From: Aeromicrobium choanae
GTDB taxonomy: Bacteria; Actinomycetota; Actinomycetes; Propionibacteriales; Nocardioidaceae
Assembly: GCA_029265505.1 (NCBI GenBank)
Contig: JAJUII010000003.1
Location: 1 to 39,996 of the forward strand
Length of the DNA: 39,996 bases
Direction of reading: 5' to 3'
Part shown: positions 7,825 through 17,476 of the stretch, one piece after another
Numbering within the stretch: the stretch's first letter is position 1
Layout: every line of letters begins with the position of its first letter
The notes under the pieces: model-generated
Told to the model about the DNA's origin: nothing
Databases searched by the model: none
The model's input: only the letters and a program-made list of their open reading frames with translations
Position numbers and translations under genes: made by a program

Positions 7825-7846
7825 CTCATCGGACTCAGCCGATGAG
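7825..7846 (+). promoter_or_regulatory. 5'-leader hairpin of pilin B
   Basis: CTCATCGG (7825–7832) pairs perfectly with CCGATGAG (7839–7846) around a six-base loop. It ends 34 bases before the pilin ATG and 22 bases before its AAGGAGA ribosome site. The position suits a transcript-stabilising or regulatory 5' stem. Confidence 0.45.
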
Positions 7847-7880
7847 TTCGCCAGCACCAGACCCCACCAAGGAGAACATC

Positions 7881-8066
7881 ATGCTGCAGCCCCTGGTCTC
7901 GCTCTACGCCTTCCTGACCGCCCCCCGCGAGGAGAAGGGCGCCACCGCCACCGAGTACGCCCTCATCATCGCCGGCATCGCCTTGGTCATCTTCGCCGCC
8001 GTCTCCGTGTTCGGTGAGCAGCTCTCGAGCATGTGGGAGGACCTCGGCAGCCAGCTCAACGGCTGA
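7881..8066 (+). CDS. flp: Flp-type pilin, copy B (probable major pilin)
   Basis: This 61-residue class III prepilin has a 20-residue leader ending in REEKG. ATATEYALIIAGIALVIFAA follows: cleavage after Gly, Glu at mature position +5, Tyr at +6 and then the hydrophobic helix. The mature pilin would be about 41 residues with the tail LSSMWEDLGSQLNG. AAGGAGA eight bases upstream gives a strong ribosome site and fixes the start. It sits directly before the Tad assembly operon but is separated from it by a perfect 22-bp hairpin, consistent with making far more pilin than machine. Processing needs a TadV-type prepilin peptidase, which is not in this window. Confidence 0.95.
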   Translation: MLQPLVSLYAFLTAPREEKGATATEYALIIAGIALVIFAAVSVFGEQLSSMWEDLGSQLNG

Positions 8067-8072
8067 CCGTCG

Positions 8073-8120
8073 CGGATCGGCAGTCGCATCGCCCACGCGG
8101 GCGATGCGACTGCCGATCCG
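8073..8120 (+). terminator. 22-bp perfect hairpin between pilin and Tad operon
   Basis: Bases 8073–8094 pair without a mismatch with 8099–8120 around a four-base loop, directly followed by TTTCGG. It starts six bases after the pilin stop. It is probably a partial terminator or a 3' mRNA stabiliser that sets the pilin-to-machinery ratio. Confidence 0.85.
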
Positions 8121-8193
8121 TTTCGGCGAGATGTCGGGACGCCGCGCGCCCGCCGGGGAAGAATGTGATCTGAGTTGGCGAGGGAGGCTGACG

Positions 8194-8601
8194 ATGAAGC
8201 TGTTGCGACGCCGTGAACGCGAGACGGGTGCCGCAGCGGTCGAGTTCGCCCTCGTCGCTCCCGTGATGATCGCGCTGATGTTCGGCATCGTCGAGTTCGG
8301 CGTGGCGTTCAACTACAAGACCACCGTCAACAACTACGCGGCGGTCACGGCGCGCTCCTATTCCATCGACCCGGCGACCCAGCCGGCGTCCCCGGCCGAG
8401 CGCAAGGCCCTGGCGGCCACGGCACTGGGGATCTCGCCCGCCGACGTGCTCACCGACCCGGTGGCCTCACTCGACTGCACCCTGACGGCGAACCGGGGAC
8501 AGCGGTTCACCGTCGAGATCAGGGTCAAGCGGCGAACCCTCACCGGCTTCCCCCGACAGGAATTCACCTACTCCGGCAAAGGACTCGGACTATGCGCATG
8601 A
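8194..8601 (+). CDS. tadE: TadE-like pseudopilin
   Basis: This 135-residue protein has a short basic N-terminus and the TadE signature ETGAAAVEFALVAPVMIAL. It combines a prepilin-like cleavage site after Gly, Glu at +5 and a hydrophobic helix. The rest is a small extracytoplasmic domain with a cysteine at LDCTLT and one at the very end (GLCA), possibly a disulphide. TadE-type proteins are minor or pseudopilins needed for Flp pilus assembly. AGGGAGG nine bases upstream supports the ATG at 8194. The stop overlaps the start of the next gene, so translation is coupled. Confidence 0.92.
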   Translation: MKLLRRRERETGAAAVEFALVAPVMIALMFGIVEFGVAFNYKTTVNNYAAVTARSYSIDPATQPASPAERKALAATALGISPADVLTDPVASLDCTLTANRGQRFTVEIRVKRRTLTGFPRQEFTYSGKGLGLCA

Positions 8602-9704
8602 GCAGGCCTCCCGTCCGCTGGGGGCGGCGTGAACGCGGTGCCACCGCGGTGATCGTCGCGATCACGGCGACCGCGCTCCTGGGCATGGCGGCGATCTCGG
8701 TCGACTACGCTGCGGCCAGCAGCAAGAGGCACGAGGTCCAGGCCGCCGCGGACGCCGCCGCTCTGGAGATCGCCCGGGACTGCTTCGCCGGCGAGGCGGC
8801 CTGCCAGTCGAGCGGCCCCGGCAAGGCCCAGTGGTACGCCGACGAGGTCGACGGACAGGTCAAGAGTTTCTCCGTCGACACCGCGAACGACATGGTCAAG
8901 GTCTCCTTGGAGGCCGACACCCAGACCCTGCTCGCCAAGGCGGCCTTCGGCTCCGGCGCCTCGGCGCAGACCTCCTCGGCGGCGTCGGCGAAGGCGAAGT
9001 ACATCGCCGGCACCGTGATCGAGTACAAGCCGATGTATCCGCTGGCCTTCGAGTACTGCAAGTTCAAGTCGGCTGGCTCGGGCGACAACTGGTACCAGAT
9101 CCGCAACATCCCGCTGGTCTCGCAGTCCAATCCGCCGACGAACTGCCCGGACCCGCGGGACAACACCACGCTCAACATGGACGGTCCCCACGACGGCGTC
9201 GCGTTGATCACGAACGGAGCGTTCGGCTTCAACGACAATTGCGAGCTCGACCCCGGCCGGACGATGCGCGTGTGGGAGCACTACCTGGACACCGCGCTCG
9301 GCTTCGTGCTCGACATCAAGCTGGGCTGCCGGAACAAGTTCCTCAACCTCAAGCCGGGCGACCTGATTCTGGTCCCGATCTACGCCAGCTACAAGACGAA
9401 GAGTCTCGGAGTCTGGTGGCCCCAGAGCCCGTCGGTGCGGATCGTCGGCTTCGCGCCGTTCAAGATCGCCGACGACCGGCCGTTCTACGACCGGGAGCTG
9501 CTCATCTTCAACGTGCGGCGGGACTACTGCTCCCTCGGAATCGGGCTGCTCGGGGGCTTGATCGAGACCGGCTGCTACCGGATCCTCGGCCGCTTCGTCC
9601 AGACCAACGAGATCTTCCCGGACGCCAAGTACGGCACGGAGGTCGACGGCGTTCCCGCCCCGAACCTGGGGGCCAACGGCGCGATCGTGAAGCTCGTCCC
9701 CTGA
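8592..9704 (+). CDS. TadG-like pilus-associated protein (Flp pilus-assembly TadE/G-like)
   Basis: The N-terminus RRERGATAVIVAITATALLG, followed by an ISVDYAAASSKRHEVQAAAD block, is the TadE/G-like N-terminal domain found in TadG. It is a single membrane anchor followed by a helix. Mature position +5 is Ile, not Glu, so it need not be processed as a pilin. The large outer domain (about 300 of 370 residues) has several cysteines, such as FEYCKFK, NCPD, NCELD, GCRN, YCSL and GCYR, and is otherwise unrecognised. The ATG at 8592 has AAAGGA eight bases upstream; the alternative at 8598 forms an ATGA overlap with tadE. It is probably exported and cell-wall facing, helping to anchor or assemble the pilus. 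Confidence 0.85.
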   Translation: MRMSRPPVRWGRRERGATAVIVAITATALLGMAAISVDYAAASSKRHEVQAAADAAALEIARDCFAGEAACQSSGPGKAQWYADEVDGQVKSFSVDTANDMVKVSLEADTQTLLAKAAFGSGASAQTSSAASAKAKYIAGTVIEYKPMYPLAFEYCKFKSAGSGDNWYQIRNIPLVSQSNPPTNCPDPRDNTTLNMDGPHDGVALITNGAFGFNDNCELDPGRTMRVWEHYLDTALGFVLDIKLGCRNKFLNLKPGDLILVPIYASYKTKSLGVWWPQSPSVRIVGFAPFKIADDRPFYDRELLIFNVRRDYCSLGIGLLGGLIETGCYRILGRFVQTNEIFPDAKYGTEVDGVPAPNLGANGAIVKLVP

Positions 9705-9735
9705 CCATCGAACCTCTCGAGGAGAACCTGACCTC

Positions 9736-10428
9736 ATGAACAAGCGAGTCATCGCCGCCATCGCCGCCGTGGTCCTGGCCCTGGTCGGTCTGCTCTCCGT
9801 CGCGCTCTACGCGAAGTCGGCGAACGACCGGGCCTTCGCAGGAGCCCAGATGATCACGGTCTACCAGGCGGTCAAGGCGATCCCCGCCGACGCCGACGCC
9901 GAGATGGTCACGGCGAGCGTCGAGCCGGTCGAGCTGCCGCGCAAGGCCGTGTCCGAGGACGCGGTGGCCAGCCTCGACGAGGTCGCCGACCTGCGCACGA
10001 CGGTGCCGATCATCCCCGGCGAGGTGCTCATCAAGTCCCGCTTCGACGCGGCCGGCTCGGCGGGTGCCGGTGGCGACTCGGGCGTGCCCGAGGGCATGCA
10101 GGAGGTCGCGATCGCCCTGGAGCCCGACGCGGCCGTCGGCACCGCGGTGCAGCCGGGCAGCAAGGTCGGGCTGATCGCCACGATCACACCCCCCGGCGAC
10201 GGCGCCACCCCGCTGACCAAGATGATCGCGCAGAGCGTGGACGTGACCTCGGTGAGCGGCGCCCAGGGCGAGGGCGGCGGCATCGTGACGTTCGCCGTCG
10301 ACGGCAAGCTGGCGACCAAGATCGCGGCCGTCGTCGCCCAGGGCGGCAGCATCCGACTCTCGGCGCAGAACGCCGACACCGACCTCGACGCCGGTGGATC
10401 CGTGGATGCGAGGACACTGGTCAAGTGA
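9736..10428 (+). CDS. cpaB: CpaB/RcpC family pilus assembly protein
   Basis: This 230-residue protein has one N-terminal membrane anchor (residues about 5–25). An SAF-like domain follows (about 38–105), with VYQAVKAIPADADAEMV, a VELPRKAV stretch and the IIPGEVLIKSRF end. The remainder is an RcpC/CpaB C-terminal domain. In Tad systems it sits outside the membrane and is needed for pilus biogenesis; in Gram-negatives it works with the secretin, which actinobacteria lack. GAGGAG 11–16 bases before the ATG is the ribosome site. Its last bases overlap the tadZ start (GTGA), so the two are translationally coupled. Confidence 0.92.
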   Translation: MNKRVIAAIAAVVLALVGLLSVALYAKSANDRAFAGAQMITVYQAVKAIPADADAEMVTASVEPVELPRKAVSEDAVASLDEVADLRTTVPIIPGEVLIKSRFDAAGSAGAGGDSGVPEGMQEVAIALEPDAAVGTAVQPGSKVGLIATITPPGDGATPLTKMIAQSVDVTSVSGAQGEGGGIVTFAVDGKLATKIAAVVAQGGSIRLSAQNADTDLDAGGSVDARTLVK

Positions 10429-11608
10429 GCGTCATCGTCGTGATCGCCGAGAGCAGCCCCTTCACGGGGCGGCTCCGGCGTATCGCGAAGCAGGAGGTCG
10501 TCGGCCTCCGGCCGAGCTTCAGCGAGCACGGCCTCAACTCGATGCTCAGCAGGCTCAACCAGATCTCGCTGGTCGTGATCACCGAGGACGTGCCGCTCGA
10601 GGACGTTCCCGATCTGGCCGACACCGTTCTCGACAACGCGCCCGAGGTCCCGATCGTCATGGTGCGGGACAAGGCGGACGTCGTCCCGGAGGAGGCCAAG
10701 GCGGCCGGTGTCTGGGAGGTTCTCGACTCGTCGGCCTCCGACTTGGACATCGAGCGACTGCTCACGCGGTTCCACGAAGAGATCGAGGCCGAGGTCGTCG
10801 CCCCGGTCGAGCCGCCGGTCCTCGAGGCCAAGCCGCTCGACCAGGGCCAGCATCGGGTGATCGTCGTGGTCTCGCCCAAGGGCGGAGTCGGCAAGACGAC
10901 GACCGCGATCAACCTCGCGGTCGCGCTCTCGCACCGGGCGCCGCTGCAGACCGTGGTGGTCGACTACGACGCGCAGTTCGGCGACGTCGCGAGCATGCTC
11001 AACGTGAGCCCCAAGCACACGATCGACGAGGCCTTCGGCGACAACGCCGTGCACACGAACCTCGTCGTCAAGGGGCTGATGTCGACCTTCGACCGCCGCC
11101 TGCTCGTGCTGCCGGGCTCGGAGTCGCCGGCGGCGATGGAGAAGGTGAGCTCGCCCCAGGCGGCGCAGTTGATCCGACAGCTGTCGGAGGACTACTCCTA
11201 CGTCGTCGTCGACACCGGCTCGGGGTTGACCGACGAGGCGCTCGCGGCGCTCGAGGTCGCCACCGACGTGGTCTTCGTCACGACGATGGACGTCTCGGCG
11301 GTCAAGGCGCTGCGCCGGTCGGCCGACCTGCTCGACCGGCTCGAGCTGCTGCCGGCGAACCGCTCGCTCATCGTCAACATGGCCGACCCCGGCACCGGAC
11401 TGACGACCGAGGACATCGGCGCGGCCATGCGCATGCCCGTCGATGCGACGATCCCGCGTTCGACCGAGGTCGTGCTGTCGGTCAACGTCGGCAAACCGCT
11501 CGCCCAGGCGAAGAGCAGCTCTCCGTTCATGGCCGCCATCGATCTGATCGTCCGCAAGGTGGCCGGTGAGGAGAAGCGCTCGCGCGGCGGACTGTTCAGG
11601 AGGTTCAG

Positions 11609-11612
<4 letters not shown>
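10425..11612 (+). CDS. tadZ: TadZ/CpaE ParA-like localisation ATPase
   Basis: This protein has 395 residues. Residues 1–135 form a degenerate receiver-like domain (VIVVIAESSPFTGRL at the start). Residues about 143–395 form a ParA/MinD-type ATPase with deviant Walker A SPKGGVGKTTT near residue 150, VVVDYDAQFGDVASML shortly after, and VVVDTGSG as the Walker B region. TadZ/CpaE proteins place the Tad machine in the cell, often at the pole. The GTG start overlaps the cpaB stop, and the TGA overlaps the TTG start of tadA. The C-terminus is basic (RSRGGLFRRFS). Confidence 0.95.
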
Positions 11613-12975
<1,363 letters not shown>

Positions 12976-12976
<1 letters not shown>

Positions 12977-13917
12977 TGCAGTGGTTCGCCATCGGGCTCG
13001 TGCTCATCGTCGCCGCCCTGCTCGCCCTCATGTTCGCGCTGTTCGAGCCGGAGTTCTCCAGCCTCCGCTCGGAGCAGATGAAGGCCCAGGAGCGGGAGGG
13101 GGCATCGACCCAGGAGTCGGAGCAGGCGTCGACGCCGATCTACGACCTCATCGACAAGGTCCTGCGCACCACCGGCTGGCGGCCCTACACCGAGGACCAG
13201 CTGGCGCAGGCCGGCATCCGCAACAGCGTGACGCAGATGGTCGCCATCACGGTGCTCGCCGCGATGATCGCGCTGCTGGTCGGAATCGCCGTCAGCGGCA
13301 TGTTCCTGGGGATTCTGGCCGCGATCCTCGCGCCGTTCGTCGTGCGCGTCGTGGTGTCGGTCAAGACGGCCAAGCGTCGCGAGAAGTTCAATCGTCAGAT
13401 GGCCGAGGCGATGACCTTGTTCAGCTCGGCCCTCAAGGCCGGCATGAACGTGCCGAACGCACTGGCCAACACGGCCGCAGAGATGGAGGCGCCGATGGGC
13501 GAGGAGCTCGCCCGGATCGTCAACGAGAGCCGGCTGGGTCGTGATCTCGTCGCGGCGATGAAGGAGACGGCGGAGCGGATGGAGAGCTCCGACTTCCAGT
13601 GGATCAGCGAGGCCGTCGCGATCCAGCGTGACTCGGGCGGGCGCCTGAGCGAGATCCTCGACCGGGTGATCGACACGATCGCCGAGCGCAACGAGCTGCG
13701 CGAGAAGATCAACACCCTGTCCGCCGAGGGCAAGATGTCCGGCTACGTGCTCCTGGCGCTTCCGGTCGCCGTCGGCGGCATGTACACGCTCATGAACGGC
13801 GACTACATGGCGCTGCTCTTCACGACGTTCATCGGGCGCATCCTGCTGGTCAGTGCACTCGCCCTGTACGTCGTCGGGTTCCTGTGGCTACGACAGATCA
13901 CGAAGGTGAAGCTCTGA
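12976..13917 (+). CDS. tadB: TadB inner-membrane platform protein
   Basis: This 313-residue type II secretion F-like platform protein has an N-terminal membrane segment, a cytoplasmic stretch and a membrane pair at about residues 88–118. A cytoplasmic T2SSF domain (EAMTLFSSALKAGMNVPNAL, then ERMESSDFQWISEAVAIQ) follows, and two C-terminal membrane segments close it. It forms the platform that couples TadA to pilin insertion, together with TadC. The ATG overlaps the tadA stop (TGATG), and its own TGA overlaps the tadC ATG in the same way, so tadA-B-C are translated as a coupled block. Confidence 0.95.
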
Positions 13918-14798
13918 TGATCCTGTTCGTCCTCGGTGGGCTGTTCATCATCGCGGCCCTGGCTGCGCTGTTCGTGGCTCTGGACATCTTCGGACGTCGC
14001 GAGAACGAGGCGCAGGCCCGTCTGCGCGAGCTCACGGCTCCCGTCGAACAGGTCGAGGCGGGCGCCAAGCTCAATCGGGACGGCAAGGTCGGGCTGGGCC
14101 ATCGGCTCTCGCCGCAGAGCCTCATCGATCGGACCGAGCGCGACTACATGCTCGCCGGACGACCGGAGAACACCAGTGTCGCGAAGATCCTCTCCATGAA
14201 GATCCTGCTGGCCGCGGTGGGTCTGGCGGTCGGACTCATGGTGCAGAGCTCGTATGACGGGCTCATCGGGCTGGCGCTGCTGATCGGCCCGCCGGTCGGC
14301 GGGTATGTCCTCCCGAGTGTCACCTTGTCCGGCAAGGCGCGGGCGCGCCAGGAGGCGATCCAGTACGCGCTGCCCGATCTGCTCGACCAGATCACCATCT
14401 CGATCGAGTCCGGCGCCAGCTTCGAGAACGCCCTCGGACGCTCGGGACAGACCGGCAGCGGGCCCCTCGCCGAGGAGATCGTCCGTACCGTTCAGGACGT
14501 GGCGCTCGGCGTTCCGCGCCGTGAGGCCTATGAGCAGCTCGTCGCCCGCACCGACGTCGAAGAGCTGCGCAAGTTCGTCCGGGCCATCACCCAGGGCGAG
14601 GAGTTCGGCGTGCCGATGTCGGACATCGTGCGGGATCAGGCTGCCGAGATGCGGACCCTGCGCAGGCTTCGAGCCGAGGCGAAGGCCAACCAGGTTCCGG
14701 TCAAGATGCTGTTCCCGCTCATCGCGACCATCCTGCCCGTCCTGTTCATGGTGGTGATCGGCCCCGCGATCATCAATGCGATGGAGACGATGGGCTGA
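13917..14798 (+). CDS. tadC: TadC inner-membrane platform protein
   Basis: This is the second T2SSF platform protein, 293 residues. An N-terminal membrane segment is followed by a cytoplasmic stretch and a membrane pair near residues 95–140. The T2SSF domain follows, with ALPDLLDQITISIESGASFE and a FVRAITQGEEFGVPMSDI block, and a C-terminal segment ends IINAMETMG. The start at 13917 sits in a TGATG overlap with tadB; an upstream in-frame ATG at 13884 lies inside tadB. It is the last gene of the operon. No prepilin peptidase or TadD follows, and the next gene faces the other way with only 18 bases between stops. No clear terminator is visible. Confidence 0.95.
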   Translation: MILFVLGGLFIIAALAALFVALDIFGRRENEAQARLRELTAPVEQVEAGAKLNRDGKVGLGHRLSPQSLIDRTERDYMLAGRPENTSVAKILSMKILLAAVGLAVGLMVQSSYDGLIGLALLIGPPVGGYVLPSVTLSGKARARQEAIQYALPDLLDQITISIESGASFENALGRSGQTGSGPLAEEIVRTVQDVALGVPRREAYEQLVARTDVEELRKFVRAITQGEEFGVPMSDIVRDQAAEMRTLRRLRAEAKANQVPVKMLFPLIATILPVLFMVVIGPAIINAMETMG

Positions 14799-14816
14799 CG
14801 CAGTGCGCGCCGCGAC

Positions 14817-16703
14817 TCAGTCGGCCGCAGGAGCGCCTGGCAGCGACCACAGCTTCTCGGCGGCGTGGCGGCCACCGATCGACAGGTCGTACTGGATGAG
14901 TCGGTAGTCCTCCAGCAGGTCTCGCTGTCGCTCGGAGAGCGCGTCGACGTCGATCTCGCGGCCGGACGCGTCCAGGACCGAACCGCCGATCACGGTCCCG
15001 AGCTCATGCCGCATCTCGTCAAGGAAGGCGAACATCGGCGGCTCGGGCAAGTCGAGGGTGTCGTAGAGGGCGGGCAGGAGGTACTGCGGGCCGAGCACGC
15101 CCAGATCGATGGGGCGGTTCACTCGGTTCGTCCAGATCATCACCGGAGTCCGCGTCTGCACGGCGTCGGCTCCGTCCACGTCGAGGCCGTCGAAGATCGC
15201 CGGGAGATGATCGCCGTAGTAGACGACGGCCGTCGGCTCGTCCAGATCCTCCAAGTTCCGAATGAAGCCGGCCAGCGCCTCGCTCGAGTGCGCGATTCCC
15301 CGGGCCCATGTTCCGATCTCATCCGGGTTCGACCCGACGCGGGGCTCGATGGGATCGGAGTACCAGTCCTCGTGGGGCACGTGGTTCTGCATGGTCACGA
15401 CGTGGGCGAAAACCGGGTCGTTCGACGTCGTGAGCTCGTCGAGCACCTCGTCGAACGTCGCCGCATCGCTGATGAACGGGTTGTCCTCCACGCGGTCGAC
15501 ATGGGTCATGTCCGAGTCGAAGATGACCTTCTCGAAGCCGAGGGACTCGTACACCTCCGGTCTGTTGTAGAGAGCGTCGTTGAACGAGTGCAGGGCCACG
15601 GTCCGCAGCCCGCGGCGCGACACGAAGTCCACGGCCGACGGGTACGACGGGGTCTCCCCGACGAACCGCTGGTACGGGGAGATCACCTGAGGCGAGAACA
15701 GGCCGATCGACTGACCGGTGAGTGCCTGGAACTCCATCGTCGAGGTTCCTGTCCCATATCCGGCCGGTGTCGTCTGACCGTGCGCGGAGGAAACAAGCAC
15801 GTTCCGGATGCTGTCGAGCGGGTCCTCGCGCAGTTCGAGGCCCTCGATCTGATCGGGATCGGCGAACGACTCGCTCAGCACGAGGACGATGTTCCAGGGG
15901 TGATCGACCCGGTCGGCGTTCTGCGCGGCTGCCGCAGCCGTGTAGCGGTCGGTGATCTGCGACATCGTCGACGGGCCGTACCCGTCCGGTCGTTCCATCG
16001 CCTCGCTCGGAAGGCTCCACAGGAGGGCTCCGAGAAACCCGTTCTGTCTCAGGTTGTCGGCATGGGACCACGCGGCCCAGGTCGCGCCGCTCGCGTCCCA
16101 CGCCGCGCGGAGCGGATTGAGCCGGTGACCGAACATGGCGGCGGACGCGAGCAGGACCGTGAGAGCCACGGCGGCGACGATCCGCTGGCGTCGCCCGGGG
16201 CGGAGCGCGTCTGTCAGCCGCGATCGCCGGTCCATCCGACGACCGAGCCAGAGCACGGTGCCAGACGCGAGGACGGCGGCTGGCACGGTCCACCGGGGCA
16301 CCATCGCCAACAACAGCTCCGGCGTCGTCACGAACTCCACGTCGGTCGCGACCATCGGCTCACCGAGGAGCGACATCTTGATGGTCGACGCCACCGAGAG
16401 CGCTCCGGCGAGGACCAGCATGGCGGCGACGGGTGTCCACACCCGGCCGGTCAGAACGACGAGGGCGAGCAGAGTCGACCACACCAAGAGGGTCCCCTGC
16501 CAGTGCAGGAAGGGCGCGAGGAGGGCCCAGCCGCCGATGTTGCCGGCGAGGGCGGGCGCATCGAGGACGAGCTGGATCAGGAGGACCGCCCCACCCGTCC
16601 GCAGGAGGACGTGATCGAGGGTCGACAGGCGGGGCTTCGGACGCGGCGTCTGGGCGCCGTGGGGCGCATTCCCGTGCGGCCGCGTCATGACACCCGTGTC
16701 CAC
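14817..16703 (-). CDS. LTA synthase-like sulfatase-fold membrane enzyme
   Basis: This 628-residue protein has an N-terminal membrane domain of about five segments (residues 30–215). An extracellular alkaline-phosphatase/sulfatase-fold domain follows (about 265–570), like lipoteichoic acid synthase. Expected catalytic pieces are visible: VLVLSESFADP (metal Glu), GYGTGTSTMEFQALTG (nucleophile Thr region), ALHSFNDALYNRP, and YYGDHLPAIFDG (metal Asp-His). Such enzymes transfer phosphoglycerol or similar groups on the outer membrane face; the acceptor here is unknown. The GTG start at 16703 has GAGGGAG directly upstream, while an ATG at 16688 is the alternative. A tandem 9-base repeat lies 18–36 bases before the start. 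Confidence 0.9.
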   Translation of the reverse strand: MDTGVMTRPHGNAPHGAQTPRPKPRLSTLDHVLLRTGGAVLLIQLVLDAPALAGNIGGWALLAPFLHWQGTLLVWSTLLALVVLTGRVWTPVAAMLVLAGALSVASTIKMSLLGEPMVATDVEFVTTPELLLAMVPRWTVPAAVLASGTVLWLGRRMDRRSRLTDALRPGRRQRIVAAVALTVLLASAAMFGHRLNPLRAAWDASGATWAAWSHADNLRQNGFLGALLWSLPSEAMERPDGYGPSTMSQITDRYTAAAAAQNADRVDHPWNIVLVLSESFADPDQIEGLELREDPLDSIRNVLVSSAHGQTTPAGYGTGTSTMEFQALTGQSIGLFSPQVISPYQRFVGETPSYPSAVDFVSRRGLRTVALHSFNDALYNRPEVYESLGFEKVIFDSDMTHVDRVEDNPFISDAATFDEVLDELTTSNDPVFAHVVTMQNHVPHEDWYSDPIEPRVGSNPDEIGTWARGIAHSSEALAGFIRNLEDLDEPTAVVYYGDHLPAIFDGLDVDGADAVQTRTPVMIWTNRVNRPIDLGVLGPQYLLPALYDTLDLPEPPMFAFLDEMRHELGTVIGGSVLDASGREIDVDALSERQRDLLEDYRLIQYDLSIGGRHAAEKLWSLPGAPAAD

Positions 16704-16721
16704 GAGCTCCCTCGATCGTCA

Positions 16722-16739
16722 ACAGAAGTGACAGAAGTG
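16722..16739 (-). repeat. Tandem 9-base repeat in the LTA-synthase-like gene promoter region
   Basis: ACAGAAGTG occurs twice head-to-tail without a mismatch (16722–16730 and 16731–16739), ending 18 bases before the GTG start on the other strand. It might be a regulator site. Eleven bases of it (GAAGTGACAGA) also occur at 31807–31817. Confidence 0.5.
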
Positions 16740-16786
16740 TCCCACGAGAGGGCGCTCGCGAGGGCTGGAATCGTGGGATCGGGGCG

Positions 16787-17386
16787 TCAGGCCCAGAGCG
16801 TCTCGCCGAAGGTGAACCAGATGATCGTGGCGAGCGCGACGAACCACAGCGAGATCACCAAGGCGGTCCAGTCGCGCAGGAACCGATTGCGGGTGAACCG
16901 TGCGGTGATCACCACGAACAGGGGGATCATCACCGCCCAGACCACCATGCACCATGGGCAGAGCTTCCCGATGACGAAGATCGCCTGGTACTGCAGCCAG
17001 GTGACGAAGGCGATGCCGCCGAGGGCGCCGATCTGCAGGCCGGCCCACATCCACTCCGGCAGCCGGATTCCGCTGGCGAGCACGACACCGAGCGCCACGA
17101 GCGCGCTGAACGCGACCACGCCGATGAACGTGTTGGGGAACCCGAAGGCCGCCGACTGGGCGGACGAGACCACGTCGCCGCAGCTGACGAAGGCCGACAG
17201 GTCGCAGCCGAGCTCGAGCGACTCGCCCTCGACCTCGGCCTGGAGCAGCTTGATCTTGTCGTTCGTCAGGACCAGCGAAGCCCACAGGGCGATCGCGCCG
17301 CCGATCGCCATGAACAGGCCGATCTTGCGGTCGGACGACGGGGCATCGGTGGGCGCCGCGGGGGACTGCGACTCGACTGCGGTCAT
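16787..17386 (-). CDS. Vitamin K epoxide reductase (VKOR) family protein
   Basis: This 199-residue membrane protein has about five hydrophobic segments. The VKOR thiol motifs are complete: a loop pair C61/C69 (GCDLSAFVSCGDV) and the membrane-embedded CxxC at C143–C146 (KLCPWC), with the family FGFPNTFIG stretch between. In actinobacteria VKOR re-oxidises a DsbA-like protein, passing electrons to quinone, and so drives disulphide formation in exported proteins. No DsbA partner is adjacent, and unlike some homologues it is not fused to a thioredoxin domain. Nearby exported proteins with paired cysteines include the TadE and TadG-like proteins. The ATG at 17386 is the first in frame and no strong ribosome site is seen. 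Confidence 0.93.
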   Translation of the reverse strand: MTAVESQSPAAPTDAPSSDRKIGLFMAIGGAIALWASLVLTNDKIKLLQAEVEGESLELGCDLSAFVSCGDVVSSAQSAAFGFPNTFIGVVAFSALVALGVVLASGIRLPEWMWAGLQIGALGGIAFVTWLQYQAIFVIGKLCPWCMVVWAVMIPLFVVITARFTRNRFLRDWTALVISLWFVALATIIWFTFGETLWA

Positions 17387-17476
17387 GGTCGAATCCTAGG
17401 TCTCGAGTGGTTCGTGCCCAAGCAGACGATGACGGAAAGTCCACCGAAGGCGTGACGTGGCCCACGTCGGCTGTTA

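Noticed and set aside
14865-17399. An 844-codon open frame on the + strand
   Set aside because: It runs antisense to both the LTA-synthase-like and VKOR genes, which have intact motifs; the frame is a GC-bias shadow.
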